Numbered from the stretch's first letter, positions 21,712 to 32,848 are shown. The stretch: 64,000 nt of DNA from Chaetoderma sp. LZ-2023a (GCA_034401795.1 CM067374.1:133012300-133076299), one strand, 5' to 3'. Numbers and translations are program-made. Notes: a model not told the origin generated them from the letters alone.

Positions 21712-22438
21712 GTCAAATTAATTTCAAAATATTCAACAGTTTACCTGTATGGTATCGATGAAAATGAGATATATATTCATCGGTGAAAGGGTTAACTCTT
21801 TTAACCCATGATACAATCCAATGAATCCATCACCACCAAGTCTTGGTTACCATTCCAACCGAACATACCATTAATACATTATTTTTAATATTTTGATGCT
21901 AATCTGTCTGGTAGCTGTTGCTAACTAACAGCATACAGACAGTCTCTAAATAGTCTACAGTTTACTAATAACGTTAGCGACGAAACAGTCAAATTATTTT
22001 CAAACATCAATACCGTAATTCCTCTTACATCCTCCTCCTCATACGACCTCCGTTATCGGACCACCTATTAAACTCTATTCTTTTACATTACTCTCTTATT
22101 ATTTTTACATTATCTACCACGGTAGATAACCGTGGAGGGGGGACCGCCGCCACTATGTTCAAACGTAAAATACACAACTTTTATACTTTTAAGGGTTAAC
22201 TCATTCAAAATAATAGAACATTCCAGAGCGAATCTACATGTGCGGCTGGACGTCATTGTTATCGAGAAAAACGTGTGCCGCTGTTCGCCATTGTTCTCTA
22301 GAATGCGTGGCGTTCTGTGCGTCATTGTTCTCAACATTCCATTCCGCAAGCTTTTCTTTTGTTCTCCTGAAAAACCCATTGTTCTCGAAGACCCCCAGCT
22401 GGGAAGAACAATAACGAGCAGCCCCACCCTTAACTACT
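21712..22438 (-). repeat. Right TIR of the 7.6-kb element
   Basis: Inverted near-copy of 14838-15558, from GTCAAATTAATTTCAAAATA inward to the terminal CCCTTAACTACT outward, followed by the target duplication GCTAAG (22439-22444). Confidence 0.9.
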
Positions 22439-22745
22439 GCTAAGTTACATCTACAGATCGCTCGTGTTGGGATCGATCGATCCCTGAGCTACCTGACTAT
22501 CAAGAGAACTATACAGGTAAGATGTTGTATATTTGAAACTAATTTTACCAAGTGCTGTTGCTGCCAAATTATTCAACAGCATGTTTATTCAATAGCAAAG
22601 ACATCCAATTCATACAACCTGGCAGACTATTAAGCGTTTAAGACGGAGTAAATCGAGTCATGCATGACGTAATGTATATGACGTCATCCTACACGTCACT
22701 TAGTTGATTATGACGTCATGTGATTGACTGAAGAAATGGATTCAT
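22439..22745 (-). repeat. PF-A copy, part 2 of 2
   Basis: Continues the PF-A copy begun at 14791: GCTAAG, CGCTCGTGTTGGGATCGATC, CTATACAGGTAAG, a degraded hairpin with only one arm, ATGACGTAATGTATATGACG and TTATGACGTCATGTGATTG. The terminal inverted repeat is worn (GAAGAAATGGATTCATG). Confidence 0.85.
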
Positions 22746-22784
22746 GAATTAGGGTAACTAAATACTACTATTATTGCAGTGGGC

Positions 22785-23425
22785 ATCTTGAATTTCGGAT
22801 CATCGTCGAAATATTTCTTTCCCTGACCGAGTCCAATCAACATGTGCAATTTCAACACATTCTAATAAATGGTAGCGGTGTCTTCATCGCAAAATCAACG
22901 TTCAAGATGGCCACCGGTGGCGGGCGGACATCTTGGATTTCAGATCATCATCGACTGCAAACGGTTTCTTATCCAGACCTAGTCCAATCAACTTACGAAG
23001 TTTCAAGGCAATCCACTAAATGGTAGCAGAGTATCATACGAAAAGCGGTTTTCACGGTGACCACCGGTGGCTGTCAGTCATCTTGGATTTCGGATTATCA
23101 TCCATTTCGAAAAGTTTCTTCCCCGTACCGTCGCCAATCAACCTGTGATGTTTCACAGCGTTCTGATAATTTGACTCGGAGTTATCATCTGGAAACAGAT
23201 GTTGAAGATGACCCTTGGTAACCAGCTGACGGCCATTTTTGTTTTTGGTTCATCAGAGTTTTGATAGGTTTTTTTCTCCCAACCTATTCCAAACAACCTA
23301 TGAATTTTCAAGACGATCCGATAAATGGAAGAGGAGTTATCATCTGGAAACACATTTTCAAGATGGCCACTGAGGGGCTCGCAGCCAGCTTGGATTTGAG
23401 ATCACCATTTCAAAGATAACCCGTA
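22785..23425 (+). repeat. ~140-bp satellite, about 4.5 units
   Basis: Units share CAAGATGGCCACCGGTGGC, CATCTTGGATTTCGGATCAT, GTTTCTT, CCAATCAACCTGTGA, TTTCAA and TAATAAATGG..GAGTTATCATC. Divergence between units is high. The short open frames here are not genes. Confidence 0.8.
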
Positions 23426-23659
23426 GTCAAGATGCCATCCAAGAAACCACTCCGCTGACTGCCCGGCCTCCAACCCACCCATCTGTCTGACTGTCCGTCC
23501 GCGCAGACGGCATCATCACATAGTACACATAAAAATAAGGAACTATATTGTATATGACAGAATAAACTTATATAATATTCATATTAATATAGACAATGGG
23601 TGTTTTAAGTCAGTACTGATTGTACTGCTATTGGAAAAGCTGCTGATAGCTCTTTTAGT
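23426..23659. other. No feature
   Basis: Unique-looking AT-rich spacer with no recognisable gene. Confidence 0.3.
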
Positions 23660-24077
23660 AACGGCCCTTTCCACTTTTACCTATGCCCTGCCCACCTCTA
23701 TCTAAGCTCCACCCACACGTGACACTTCGCCATGTAGTGATCGATCCCCGAACGCTCTGAAAATCAATTTCCTGAAAAGTATACAGGTAAGCAGTTGAAT
23801 ATTTTGTAACTAATTTGACTGGGTGTTGTTGCTGCCTATGGCAGCAACAGCTCCCAGTCAAATTAGTTTCAAAATATTTAACAGAATGATTATTAAATAA
23901 TAAATATATACAATTCGTACAACAACGCATAGTCCGTCTTTAACTATGCGTTCGTGACTACTTATCTATGTCATTCATGACGCCATAATGACGTCATCCA
24001 TTATGATTGTCATTCTACGCGTCACGTAGTTGATTAAAACGTCATATGATGGAAGGATAACGTGGAAAGATCTATTG
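23660..24077 (-). repeat. PF-A full copy, reverse
   Basis: GGCCCTTTCCACTTTTACC end, GATCGATCCCC, central hairpin CTGGGTGTTGTTGCTGCC/GGCAGCAACAGCTCCCAG (about 23790-23880), ATGACGCCATAATGACGTCA, AACGTCATATGATGG, and the end GTGGAAAGATCTATT. Confidence 0.9.
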
Positions 24078-24249
24078 TTGTACAGTGGGAAACCAACATG
24101 GATATAGGTTTTTGGAGAAACCTAATGAACGTTTCCAGAAACAATGGCAGAAAAAAGTACTTTCTTTGCGATGGCAGTATTGCTGTTTTTTACTGTGTGA
24201 ATATTTGCTATGATCATGAAATGGATGAATCCAATCTGTCAATCAAGTA

Positions 24250-24582
24250 TATGAGATCATAATAAATTACGTCACAAGTAGGCTGACGTCACGACCAATA
24301 TCTATATTGGCATATCTAAATCCGTCATACATTGCTTAATAGAATAATAGTCCATCATATGTACCAATTCTATGGCTTTACTAACCATTCTGTGGAATAT
24401 TTTGAAACTAATAAGCAGCAACAGCACCCACTCAAAGTAGTTTCAAAATATTCGACAGCTTACCTGTACAGCTTTCTGGAAATTGAGATTCATGTTGTTC
24501 ATGGTCCCATCGATCAGAACACGGACAAAGCATGTGCGGCGTTTACCTATAGGAATGGGCGGGGCATAGCTAAAGGACGTTA
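24250..24582 (+). repeat. PF-A copy, degraded
   Basis: CRE half with AATTACGTCACAAG and GCTGACGTCACGACC, core TGGAATATTTTGAAACTAAT, one palindrome arm AGCAGCAACAGCACCCA, then GAATGGGCGGGGCATAGCTA ending in GGACGTTAGATT. Confidence 0.8.
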
Positions 24583-25185
24583 GATTCATTATCTACAGAA
24601 CACCTAACCCTGATTTACTGCCATAACCAGGATAGTTTATAAAATTATGGCTGTACAGTCGGCTCTATTATATGAAGTCGTGTACTTCCTTTGGCAATGA
24701 AGTGCAAATATGATATATATTTAAACATATCCATAATCGTACCCTTGAGTTTTATCAACGCATTAACTGCTCTAAATTTTGAGAGCGTGGTGCATTGATA
24801 TGGTAATTATACATCTGTTATCGAACATAACATTGCTCATTGCTAATAATTTTCACCTTGTGAATCAATGGATACAGAGATTTTCACCACTATATTTATA
24901 TAACCCAGGGTTTGTACAAAAACTGCCAGTACTTGAATTCCATTCTGCCAAACTTGGTACGAACCCTGTACCCACCAAGGCTGATAATACTATAGGCCAT
25001 TAAGACATGACCACTAACATTCTATTATCTAACGTCTTCTTCTTTTACATGCACGTTCCTCCATTTCATAAAGTACCTCGTTCTGGACTAATTGTCCCTG
25101 GACACAGCATATGCGAAGATAACCAATATATTGTCAAAAGCATGTAATACGTAATAGTAGAAGATATGATAACAGTTAATGAAAG
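24583..25185. other. No gene recognised
   Basis: The open frame 24779-25003 (+) has no family features. AATATATTGTCAAAA.CATG at 25128 is an extra part-unit of the next tandem repeat. Confidence 0.3.
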
Positions 25186-25611
25186 TCCATCAGTATGTAA
25201 AACAGCGCGAGCCAATAGATGTATACATTCAATATATTGTCAAAAACACGCAGTACGTAACAGTTAATGAAAGTTCATCGATAACTAAAACAGCAAGAGC
25301 GAATAAATGTATACAGTGAGAATCTCACGAACAGGAAGTAATGTAGCATCATGACAACGTAAGCAATATACGTAACCTCTCTTTGTGGCAGGCAAATCCA
25401 TCAGTATGTAAAACAGCGCGAGCCAATAGATGTATACATTGAATATATTGTCAAAAACATGCAGTACGCAACAGTTAATGAAAGTTCATCGATAACTAAA
25501 ACAGCAAGCGCGAATAAATGTATACAGTGAGAATCTCATGAACAGGAAGTAATGTAGCATCATGACAACGTAAGCAATATACGTGACCTCTCTTTGTGGC
25601 AGGCAAATCCA
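25186..25611 (-). repeat. 211-bp direct tandem duplication (LINE 3' tail)
   Basis: Two nearly identical 211-bp units (25186-25396 and 25397-25611) with CCATCAGTATGTAAAACAGC..CTCTCTTTGTGGCAGGCAAA. They lie immediately downstream of the coding end of the - strand LINE, so they are probably its 3' untranslated tail. Confidence 0.85.
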
Positions 25612-25618
25612 ATATCTA

Positions 25619-28430
25619 CTAATATGTTTTATGCATGAGATAGTAATCCTGTCCACGTCCAGTGAAGAAGGCAGATCTGGATGAAGAGGATTCAGAAAAA
25701 AGAACTCTAGTCGAGTTATCTGGCTTGATACCGGTTATGTCGAATAGCGTAAGCATGTGGGGCTGATGAGTTGCCGATAGAGCTGTGCATGATGTAAGGA
25801 AATGAGCCATATCTTCATGACTTGCAAAGGTGACCTGTTCCTTTGACATGGCCTCGTCTATCACGTCTCGCAAGCACAGTCTGAAGTTGAGATGTACCAG
25901 TTAGAGGTTTTGCTGTAATGATTGCCTTCCCAGTTTCTTGCAGGATCTCTGCACATTCAGACCATTAAGGGAACAGGAATGCCTTGTAGTTCAAACATCT
26001 CAGCTGGCATGAATCGCAATGAAGACATTGATGATGCAGCATGCCATACTACATCATGGACTCTACGTTTCCATGCATTTTTTGCAGGTACTTGCACCAA
26101 TAAGCTGTCGGCTGAAGGCAGCTGATATTGTTGGAGTAGCCTCTGAGCATAGGAGGGCCATGTATGGCTGGTTATGGAATCCGTAGTAAGTTGTCTTAAC
26201 AAAATGGTATACTCGCGACGTGATGGGTCAGCGACCAAGCAAGTTTCTTAGTAGGATGAAAGCTTTTTTGTGAACCTCGGCCGCTACCGGTAGAGTACTG
26301 AGTAAGTAATACGCTGCTGGATTAGCTGTACTCGGAGTAAGGCTCTTGCAAACCTTTCCATAGGTTATGTTTCTTTGTCCGTTGGCCTCCATAATTCTGA
26401 TCCATGAGTGAGGCATGGAAGGATGAGTACAAAAAATATATTTCGATTCACGACAGGAGTCAGTCCGTTTTTTCCATGGAAGCCATCTCCAGAGAGACTA
26501 TAGGCAGCTCCTCGGGCAGAGGCAATGTTGTTCTCAACTCTTCGTTGATTAGGTTTACCAGAAACGTTCATCAGAAATCCAAGGTGGATGGCCTCTTCTG
26601 ATAGGGTCAATTTCTCAGTCTTATAGCAGACACCAGGTGTCTCTGTGAAGGTGCCATTATCCGGATATATGATGGCATCAGTCTTCTTCATTCCTATTGT
26701 ATACCGTCTTGAGTCAGAAAAGTTATGTGTAGCTGTCAGAACAACCTGAGCACCTGAATGATAATGTTTTGCCATAATTGCCACATCATCTGTACATGTT
26801 GGTGTTGATGCACATATGTCACCTATATGAACCCCGACTTCGGAATTGTTATTTGCAAGGAAAAGATTTTTATTGAATGTCTTGTAGTTGCATGGAGAGA
26901 ATAAAAGAATATTAAAGGGCTCGGATAGTCCGCCTTCCCACTTGACTTGACCGCCCAAACCTCTATACCCGTCATTGACAATGCACCACATTTGGAGTGG
27001 GACCTTTAGCTTATATAACTCCACAAGGAGACCGTCATGCCAGACCTCATCAAAATCCTTCTGAACATCCAATGTGATGAAGAGAAGATCATCGCCGACA
27101 TTTTGAACTTCTGTGATCGTCTCAGAGACAGCAAATGCAGTATGGAGATAACTAGCCTTCTCTGTACATCCCCGCTGCAGTCAACTTTGAGCACGATCTA
27201 GAAAGAGTGTCATTCTGTCGACAAGGACGATCGCAAGGAGTTTACCGATAGTTAAGCAAACCATTATGCCTCTATAGTTTTCGAAGACGCTTCTTGCATG
27301 TGTCAGCTTTCTTCAAAATTGGAGTAAGAATAGCCACCTTGAATGCTAGAGGGCTTCTCTGACGATCAAGTATGGCATTGAATATATATTGCTTAGGATC
27401 AGCGAGACTGGATAAATTGCATGAATCAAATGTTATGACGCAATCTGTCTGCTGCCTTTCCTGTATGTAGTTTCTTGGAATCACCCTGTATCTCCTCTGG
27501 AGATATAGGCATCATGGTGACATGATTGGTTTGAGCTACGTTTCTTATGTTGACAACGTCACTCTGGAGCTGGGTTTCATATGAATTACAGTCTGGATTA
27601 TCATTTGGCGTAGCTAGTCTCTCAAAATAGCCTGCCCACGCTTTCCTAATATGCTAAGTAGACGTGAAGCTCTGTCCGTCGATGATCGGCTCCCGGGTGA
27701 CTTCCGCTTGTCTATTTCTCTGGTGATTTAGTAGCTTGAAGAAGGGTTGTTGGTCTTCGAAATTAGCATCTTGTACCTAGGCGTACAAATCTTTAAGTCC
27801 CACCCTATTTGCCTGTCGTTGGTTTCTGAGGACATCTTTCTTGAGACGTCTGACATCATCTAAATGTGGTGAGTCTCTTGGCCTACCAGCCACTTTCCAT
27901 CTCCAAAATTCTGCTTTCGAATCGTTATGTATAAGGAGAACACTTTCAGGAATTGATGTGAGTTTCCTGTTGGTGAAGTCAGAAGGTGGTCTTGCAGGGG
28001 ACAGACTCTTCTGTAGCATTCTTAAGCATATCTGACAAGCGACTAATAGCTGACTCAATCACATCCAATGAATCCAACTGTGTCTCGACAGGGTGGGCTA
28101 CATCGTGTGTTACCACGTGGTTAAATCGTTGGAGGTATGTCTTGTGCCAGATCTACACTCTTCTCTTTCCTGTGTGTAACTTCGCGTTAGATTTGCCTGA
28201 ATCACGCACTGACAGCTTTGCAAGAACACGGTCATGATCTGAACCATTACTTTGTGAGAAAGGCATAATGTGGCCAAGGATATCTAGATTTGTGATAACT
28301 GTGCTACAGCTAGATAGCACATAATCAATCTGTGATGTATGATGTTCATGGTCAGTGCCGATATCATCCCGCTTTCTGTTGCAATATAATGTTGGTTTAT
28401 TTGTATAGTTAATGCTAATCAAAACATGTC
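25619..28430 (-). pseudogene. Non-LTR retrotransposon (LINE type 2), endonuclease to C-terminus, broken
   Basis: Read on the - strand. 28422-28153 has the end of the AP-like endonuclease (SQIDYVLSS..GSDHDRVLAKL, the SDH box). 28058-27777 is the linker. 27484-27272 has AFKVAILTPILKKADTCKKR (RT motif 0/1 region). 27072-26365 has LDVQKDFDEVWHDGLLVELY (motif A) and CTDDVAIMA (motif C, with the first position changed from F/Y-A). 26416-25619 holds the typical tail (TPSTANPAAYYLLSTLPVAA, HKKAFILLRNLL, SLLVQVPAKNAWKRRV). There are at least five frame breaks, and the region between motif A and motif C lacks the usual QG..LSP box. The element is non-functional. Confidence 0.8.
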
Positions 28431-28536
28431 AATTGCTAGCTGCATGACATCACAATCAAAATTACATAATTTCATCACAATGTCAAAAAGTAGGTCATGA
28501 AAGGGTACGAATAAAATTTGTGGGTGAATTTGCACT

Positions 28537-28817
28537 TTAAAGGTGCAATATTCACACCAGAATGCTTGAAAATTAAATTATCTAAATTGTATACTTTTAG
28601 AGGCTTAAACTGTGGGCCTATATATAAAGAAACGAAATAAATCTTAACATATGATGATTTAATTCCATATAAATTAATATAATTTTTTGAGTTGTGGAAC
28701 TGAATTAGAGGCTCGTGCCTCTAATTCAATTTCACAACTAAAACAATGTAAGCCTCTAAAAGTATTCAATTTGAACAATTTTATTTTCAAGCATTTAGTG
28801 TGAATGTGCACCTTTAA
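28537..28817. mobile_element. 281-bp foldback MITE
   Basis: TTAAAGGTGCAATATTCACAC..TGCTTGAAAAT and TACTTTTAGAGGCTTA pair with the reversed right half ending GTGTGAATGTGCACCTTTAA. The centre is an extra hairpin (GAATTAGAGGCTCGTGCCTC/TAATTC). The TTAA at both ends may be the target duplication. Confidence 0.75.
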
Positions 28818-29018
28818 TAAACATTCTGCTGCATATTTTGGAACACATTTCAATAGGACCTGTTGATGTTACATGCAGCAACTGCTTTCAGTTCGATTAG
28901 CTTCAAAATATGCAACAGCTTAGCTGTATAGCTACCTTGTAATTTCGAAGATGCGTTTCAAAGATTCAAATCGATTCCAGCTGTAACAAAGAGTGTCTCG
29001 CGCTTAGCTAGAAATGAC
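28818..29018 (+). repeat. Diverged PF-A-like core
   Basis: TAAACATTCTGCTGCATATTTTGGAACACA, then a weak palindrome (GCAGCAACTGCTTTCAGTTCG), CTTCAAAATATGCAACAGC, CTGTATAGC and AGCTTAGCTAGAAATG. It has the order of PF-A but high divergence and no GC-box. Confidence 0.55.
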
Positions 29019-29021
29019 AAG

Positions 29022-29096
29022 AAGAAGAAGAAAAAGAAGAAGAAGAAGAAGAAGAAGAAGAAGAAGAAGAAAAAGAAGAGGAAGGGGGGGGGGGGT
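29022..29096 (+). repeat. (AAG)n microsatellite and poly-G
   Basis: About 20 AAG triplets with interruptions, followed by GGAAGGGGGGGGGGG. Confidence 0.95.
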
Positions 29097-29790
29097 CCAT
29101 AAATATCGCGTGATTATATTATCGACATTTTCAGTTTCATATCTTATCACGATATATCGGAATTAAACTATGTACCCCACCCCTATCACAAACTATTGAG
29201 AAAACGTGCAAGTGCCTTAAAGCGATGCTAATCTCATCTCAAATCTTATATTGCACCGATGGATTATGTTTTATATATTCCATACCATTCATATCATGTC
29301 ACATTCACGTTTCTGTATCACAATTATCTGCTTTGTGTTGCGTAAATGTTGAACAGTGATCGCCGCCAATTTGCCTCTTCAAGGGATAGTGTGTGGTGTC
29401 ATGTAAGTGCCAATGCATTATATATTTCATTATGTAATACTCATCTCGTTGTTTATTTTGAAACTAATTTGACCGGAAGTTGCTGCTGTTATTATCAATG
29501 TTTCCCGAACCTAGCATGCTGCTACTACGCATTATATTCTAACCTCCACCCCCACCCCCTCGCCCCCGCATGAACAAAAACAACTGCAATAACAAACAAT
29601 AACAACAAGTAGCAACAACAACTATATGCCCCATAATTCGTCATATATATGCCCTATGCGCTTGCAACAGAGCGAATCCCTCTGTAGCCTATGATTGCTT
29701 TTGAGCCCTGTGTTGGAATCGAGTTTATATACTATGAAATATTGAATTACTGCAATACCATTATCAAAAGGAGCTGTGTCTGAAAGGTTT
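29097..29790. other. No gene recognised
   Basis: 29450-29500 carries a PF-A core arm (TTTATTTTGAAACTAATTTG). A CCCCCACCCC tract is at 29531-29558. The open frame 29346-29573 has no support. Confidence 0.35.
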
Positions 29791-29862
29791 ATGAATATTT
29801 TGAAACTAATGGGCCATTGAACCCTATAGTCTTAAACAATGCTCAGTCGAATTTGTTTCAAA

Positions 29863-29936
<74 letters not shown>

Positions 29937-29970
29937 TGACAGACAGACAGACACAGACAGACAGTACACT
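29790..29970 (+). repeat. Palindrome-core arm plus (CAGA)n microsatellite
   Basis: ATGAATATTTTGAAACTAAT..GTCGAATTTGTTTCAAAA, then about 25 CAGA units (29863-29962). The 92-codon - strand frame across it is a repeat artefact. Confidence 0.9.
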
Positions 29971-31190
29971 AGCAGGGTGTCTTTCAGTAGTTTTCATTAA
30001 TGTTTCAAAAGCCCTGCATAGAGCCATATGTGTTTTTGACTGCATATGCGTAACCCAGAGATATTTAGAAATAACAATTATTACAAAAATCTGAGATTTC
30101 ACATTTCACACTGGGCGGCTAAAGCACACATATTATTGAGATAAATGTGCCATACCTCATCTGCTACAGCTACTTTAATTGTCATGCACTTAAAACTAAC
30201 TCTGTGTGATTTATACAGAGTATGCATTCTCTAAAAACAATGATTTTAATTAAATTATATGTATTTGAACTATTTTAGACCTCTATGTTTCTAGCGTGGA
30301 CTCCCAATAGCATTACCCATGAAGTCCCAGACTTCCGGTGTTTAGAAGTTAGCTGAAGCCCTGGTATATGTGTGTATGTATATGTATGGATATATGTATG
30401 TGTATGTGTATGTGTTTATATACCTATGTGTGTGTATATATATATATATGATCTATTGTACATTATAACTCTGAGGCGAGTTTCATATCCTTTCTCACCG
30501 AAAGTTTGTGGACACACACTTTAGGGGTCCTTACTTCTTGTTGTCGTTAGCGAGCGTGGTCTACTATTTATCTGGAAATACTTATTAGTAATAATTAAAT
30601 TCTTTAATGCATAATTTGGGAACATATGAAAACTTATTTAGAAATAATCAATTGGGACCCTAAAGTGCATTCTACCCGTCATATATATGTTAATGTACAA
30701 ATGTTTTGTGATATGTTTAAGGAGTCCATCGCTCCATAGGCCATGACTTTGATGGACTGCCTGTTTAGAGTCTATTTATATGTATAGAAAAACAATGAAA
30801 TAAAGCAACTTTGAATCTTGACTCGTGAATCTTGAATCTCTACATTAAATTGCTATGCTGCCTAATGTTGCCTAATCTCGTTGCAATTTAGCCACAATCT
30901 GGCTAAGTTGCTTAAATCTATTTACCTAGTATTACAATTAGCTAATGGCGTGGGTAATAGGCCTATTAACAATCATATTAACAAATGGATACATTTGAAT
31001 ACTAATAAAGCCCGGGACAACGGCTTGTTTTACAAAACTAATTTTGAGCAGACAATAAAACCTGTCAACAAGGGTTTAAACCTTGCCAGTTCTAGCTTAA
31101 ACTGTCCAAAAATAAACTACTTTGTGGCATGTATAATAGTCTGGTCCTAAATAATACAATAGTGTAACAAGACCCACCATAGTTGTGACA
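29971..31190. other. No gene recognised
   Basis: A TATG/TGTA-rich microsatellite lies at about 30366-30452. AATAAAG at 30800 sits before CTTGAATCTTGA repeats. The open frame 30881-31150 (+, 89 codons) has no motif. Confidence 0.35.
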
Positions 31191-31199
31191 ACGAACTGC

Positions 31200-31292
31200 T
31201 CAATACAAAAAAATAGAGGTGTGGCTTCTTCGCGAATACATTTTTCTCGATCTCGTATCGAAGGAGCTCTCGCGAGATACGAATTTGTCTAA
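31200..31292 (+). promoter_or_regulatory. Dispersed segment with TCTCGCGAGA palindrome
   Basis: TCTCGCGAGA at 31268-31277 lies within a ~70-bp segment (GTGTGGCTTCTTCGCGAATA..TTTTTCTCGATCTCG..ATCGAAGGAG). The segment recurs at 40385-40450 upstream of exon 1 of the + strand gene. The decamer is the known CGCG-box bound by BANP-type factors in vertebrates; activity here is inference. Confidence 0.5.
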
Positions 31293-31370
31293 CACATATA
31301 CAAACAGATCAACTTAGGACTAAATGTATATCAGTTGTTATTCGCAATTAAAACATAACACCATCGCAGT

Positions 31371-31766
31371 AAATGGACCTTTCCAGTTTATCCATCCATC
31401 ATATGACGTCATAATCAACTACGTGGCGTGTAGGGTGACGTAGTAATCAATTACAGCACGAATGACTGGATTCAGGCCGTCTTAAACGCTTAATAGTTAG
31501 ACACGGTGTGCGAATTTTTGTCTTTACTATTTAATAAACATTCAGTCGACTATTTTGAAACTCATTTGACTGGGCGCTGTTGCTGCCATAGGCAGCAACA
31601 ACACCCAGTTAAATTAGTTTGAAAATAATCAACAGCTTATCTGTATAGTTTTCTGGAAATTGATAGTCATGGAGTTCAGGGATCAATCGATCCCAACACG
31701 AGGTAGGTGTGTGTGGAGCTTAGCTAGAGATGGGCGGGGCAGAGCTAAAACTGGAAAGGTCGGTTG
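31371..31766 (+). repeat. PF-A full copy (GGACC-end type)
   Basis: A clear reference copy: AATGGACCTTTCCAGTTT, ATGACGTCATAATCAACTAC, GGGTGACGTAGTAATCA, TATTTAATAAACATTCAG. Then the hairpin CTGGGCGCTGTTGCTGCC/GGCAGCAACAACACCCAG (about 31540-31635), CTGTATAGTTTTCTGGAAA, GATCCCAACACGAG, GATGGGCGGGGCAGAGC and AAAACTGGAAAGGTC. Confidence 0.95.
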
Positions 31767-31839
31767 TATTATCTGTAGTCATATATTAGACGTATCATCA
31801 ACCATTGAAGGCCTACTGTCGGTCGAATTCTCAGCTTTT

Positions 31840-32123
31840 GCGATTCAGTTCCCTTTATGACGATGACTGCACCGTCCATTTTGCGAATGGTGCCGTTGAA
31901 AGGCGTTGCTGTCATGGACTGGAAACTATTTCAGCCGCACCGCTCGCAAAATAAATACGAATATTCCAGTTGCCAGCTGACAAAAATAGTTGGTTTCTGC
32001 GTCTGGCAGGATAAGCAGTCAGGTAATTCAACTAAATGTATTTGTGTTTTGTTTTGTAGAATAATAATGGTACGAACATACAAGAAAAAGAATCGGGGAA
32101 TGTGGAGTGGGAAGACAACATAA
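31840..32123 (+). pseudogene. pogo/Tigger-type transposase N-terminal scrap
   Basis: After a candidate splice acceptor (TTTTGTTTTGTAG, 32048-32060), the sequence AATAATAATGG opens MVRTYKKKNRGMWSGKTT and stops. Its opening matches the 'M(P/V)RTYKRKTxRGxWS' start of HTH-psq-containing pogo-like transposases and domesticated relatives. The rest of the helix-turn-helix and the DDE domain are missing. The preceding in-frame sequence from 31857 looks like translated non-coding DNA. It may be a truncated transposon or a decayed first coding exon. Confidence 0.45.
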
Positions 32124-32225
32124 CTTGGTCTTGATTCCGTCAGACGTGGTGAGCCTCTTAAAAACCAGTCCCGCTCAAAGCCCTATGATGTAATGCGGCA
32201 GCCGATGCGCATAGTTAAAAAGCAA

Positions 32226-32584
32226 TATACCTTTCCAGTTTTAGCTATGCCCCGCCCATCTCTAGCTAAGCTCCACCCACACCTCGCTCGTGTTGGGATC
32301 GATCGATCATGAACTCCCTGACTATCAATTTCCAGAAAAGTATACAGGTAAGTTATTGAATATCTATGGCAGCAACAGCGTCCAGTCAAATTAGTTTCAA
32401 AATATTCAACAGCATGTTTATTAAATAGTAGAGACATACAATTCGTACAACGTGTCGGACTATTAAGAGTTAAAGACAGGCCAAATAGACTCATTTATGA
32501 CGTAATGATTATAACCTCATCCTACACGCCCCTTAGTTAATTATTACGTCATATGACGTCCGATGATAGCTGGAAAGGTGAATT
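32226..32584 (-). repeat. PF-A copy, reverse
   Basis: ACCTTTCCAGTTTTAGC, GCCCCGCCCATC, GATCGATCGATCATG, hairpin reduced to one arm (GGCAGCAACAGCGTCCAGTC), ATGACGTAATGATTATAACC, TTATTACGTCATATGACGTC, and the end AGCTGGAAAGGT. Confidence 0.9.
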
Positions 32585-32620
32585 CTGTTCAGTAAATAAA
32601 ATAAGCAAATCCATTCAGAG

Positions 32621-32848
32621 ATGATGGAAAAGCTGATCGTGGTTGGCTGTCCGGTTTTTAAAGCGACAATGAGTGTGAGAAAACCTGAAAACGGTTCAAT
32701 TGACACAGCATACGGATTCTCACGACAACGAGTCAATGACTTTTTCAAGAAGTACTTAAGTGTTGTATTTGATGATGAAGGGAACTGTATCATTCCCAAT
32801 AGCAACATATATAACTTTATCTGGTTTCACGATCACGCACAGGCATGA
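32621..32848 (+). CDS. Hypothetical small ORF or exon
   Basis: 75 codons beginning MMEKLIVVGCPVFKATMSVR and ending NFIWFHDHAQA. The composition is balanced and protein-like, unlike most short frames in the window, with no low-complexity tract. No family, signal peptide or catalytic motif was recognised. It starts 40 bp after a PF-A copy, with no obvious upstream promoter. Possible acceptors precede it (CTGTTCAG at 32585-32592; CCATTCAG at 32611-32618), so it could be a terminal exon. It could equally be a transposon scrap or chance. Confidence 0.25.
   Translation: MMEKLIVVGCPVFKATMSVRKPENGSIDTAYGFSRQRVNDFFKKYLSVVFDDEGNCIIPNSNIYNFIWFHDHAQA

Larger units (their letters stand above)
14838..22438. 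mobile_element. 7.6-kb Polinton/Maverick-like element
   Basis: Bounded by ~720-bp terminal inverted repeats whose outermost bases are AGTAGTTAAGGG and CCCTTAACTACT, and by the 6-bp direct repeat GCTAAG on both sides. Flanking DNA is the two halves of one PF-A copy, so both boundaries are exact to the base. Long TIRs starting with AG plus 6-bp duplications are the published hallmarks of Polintons/Mavericks, usually 15-20 kb. This copy is about half that length and shows no polymerase, integrase, protease or ATPase. It carries two zinc-finger-type reading frames on the - strand, tandem repeats and four PF-B-like arms. It is either an internally deleted derivative or a separate non-autonomous lineage. 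A Dada-type transposon (6-7-bp duplication) is a less likely alternative because of the TIR length. Confidence 0.75.

Noticed and set aside
29824-30102. 92-codon frame with CLSVCLSV repeats
   Set aside because: Translation of a (CAGA)n microsatellite.
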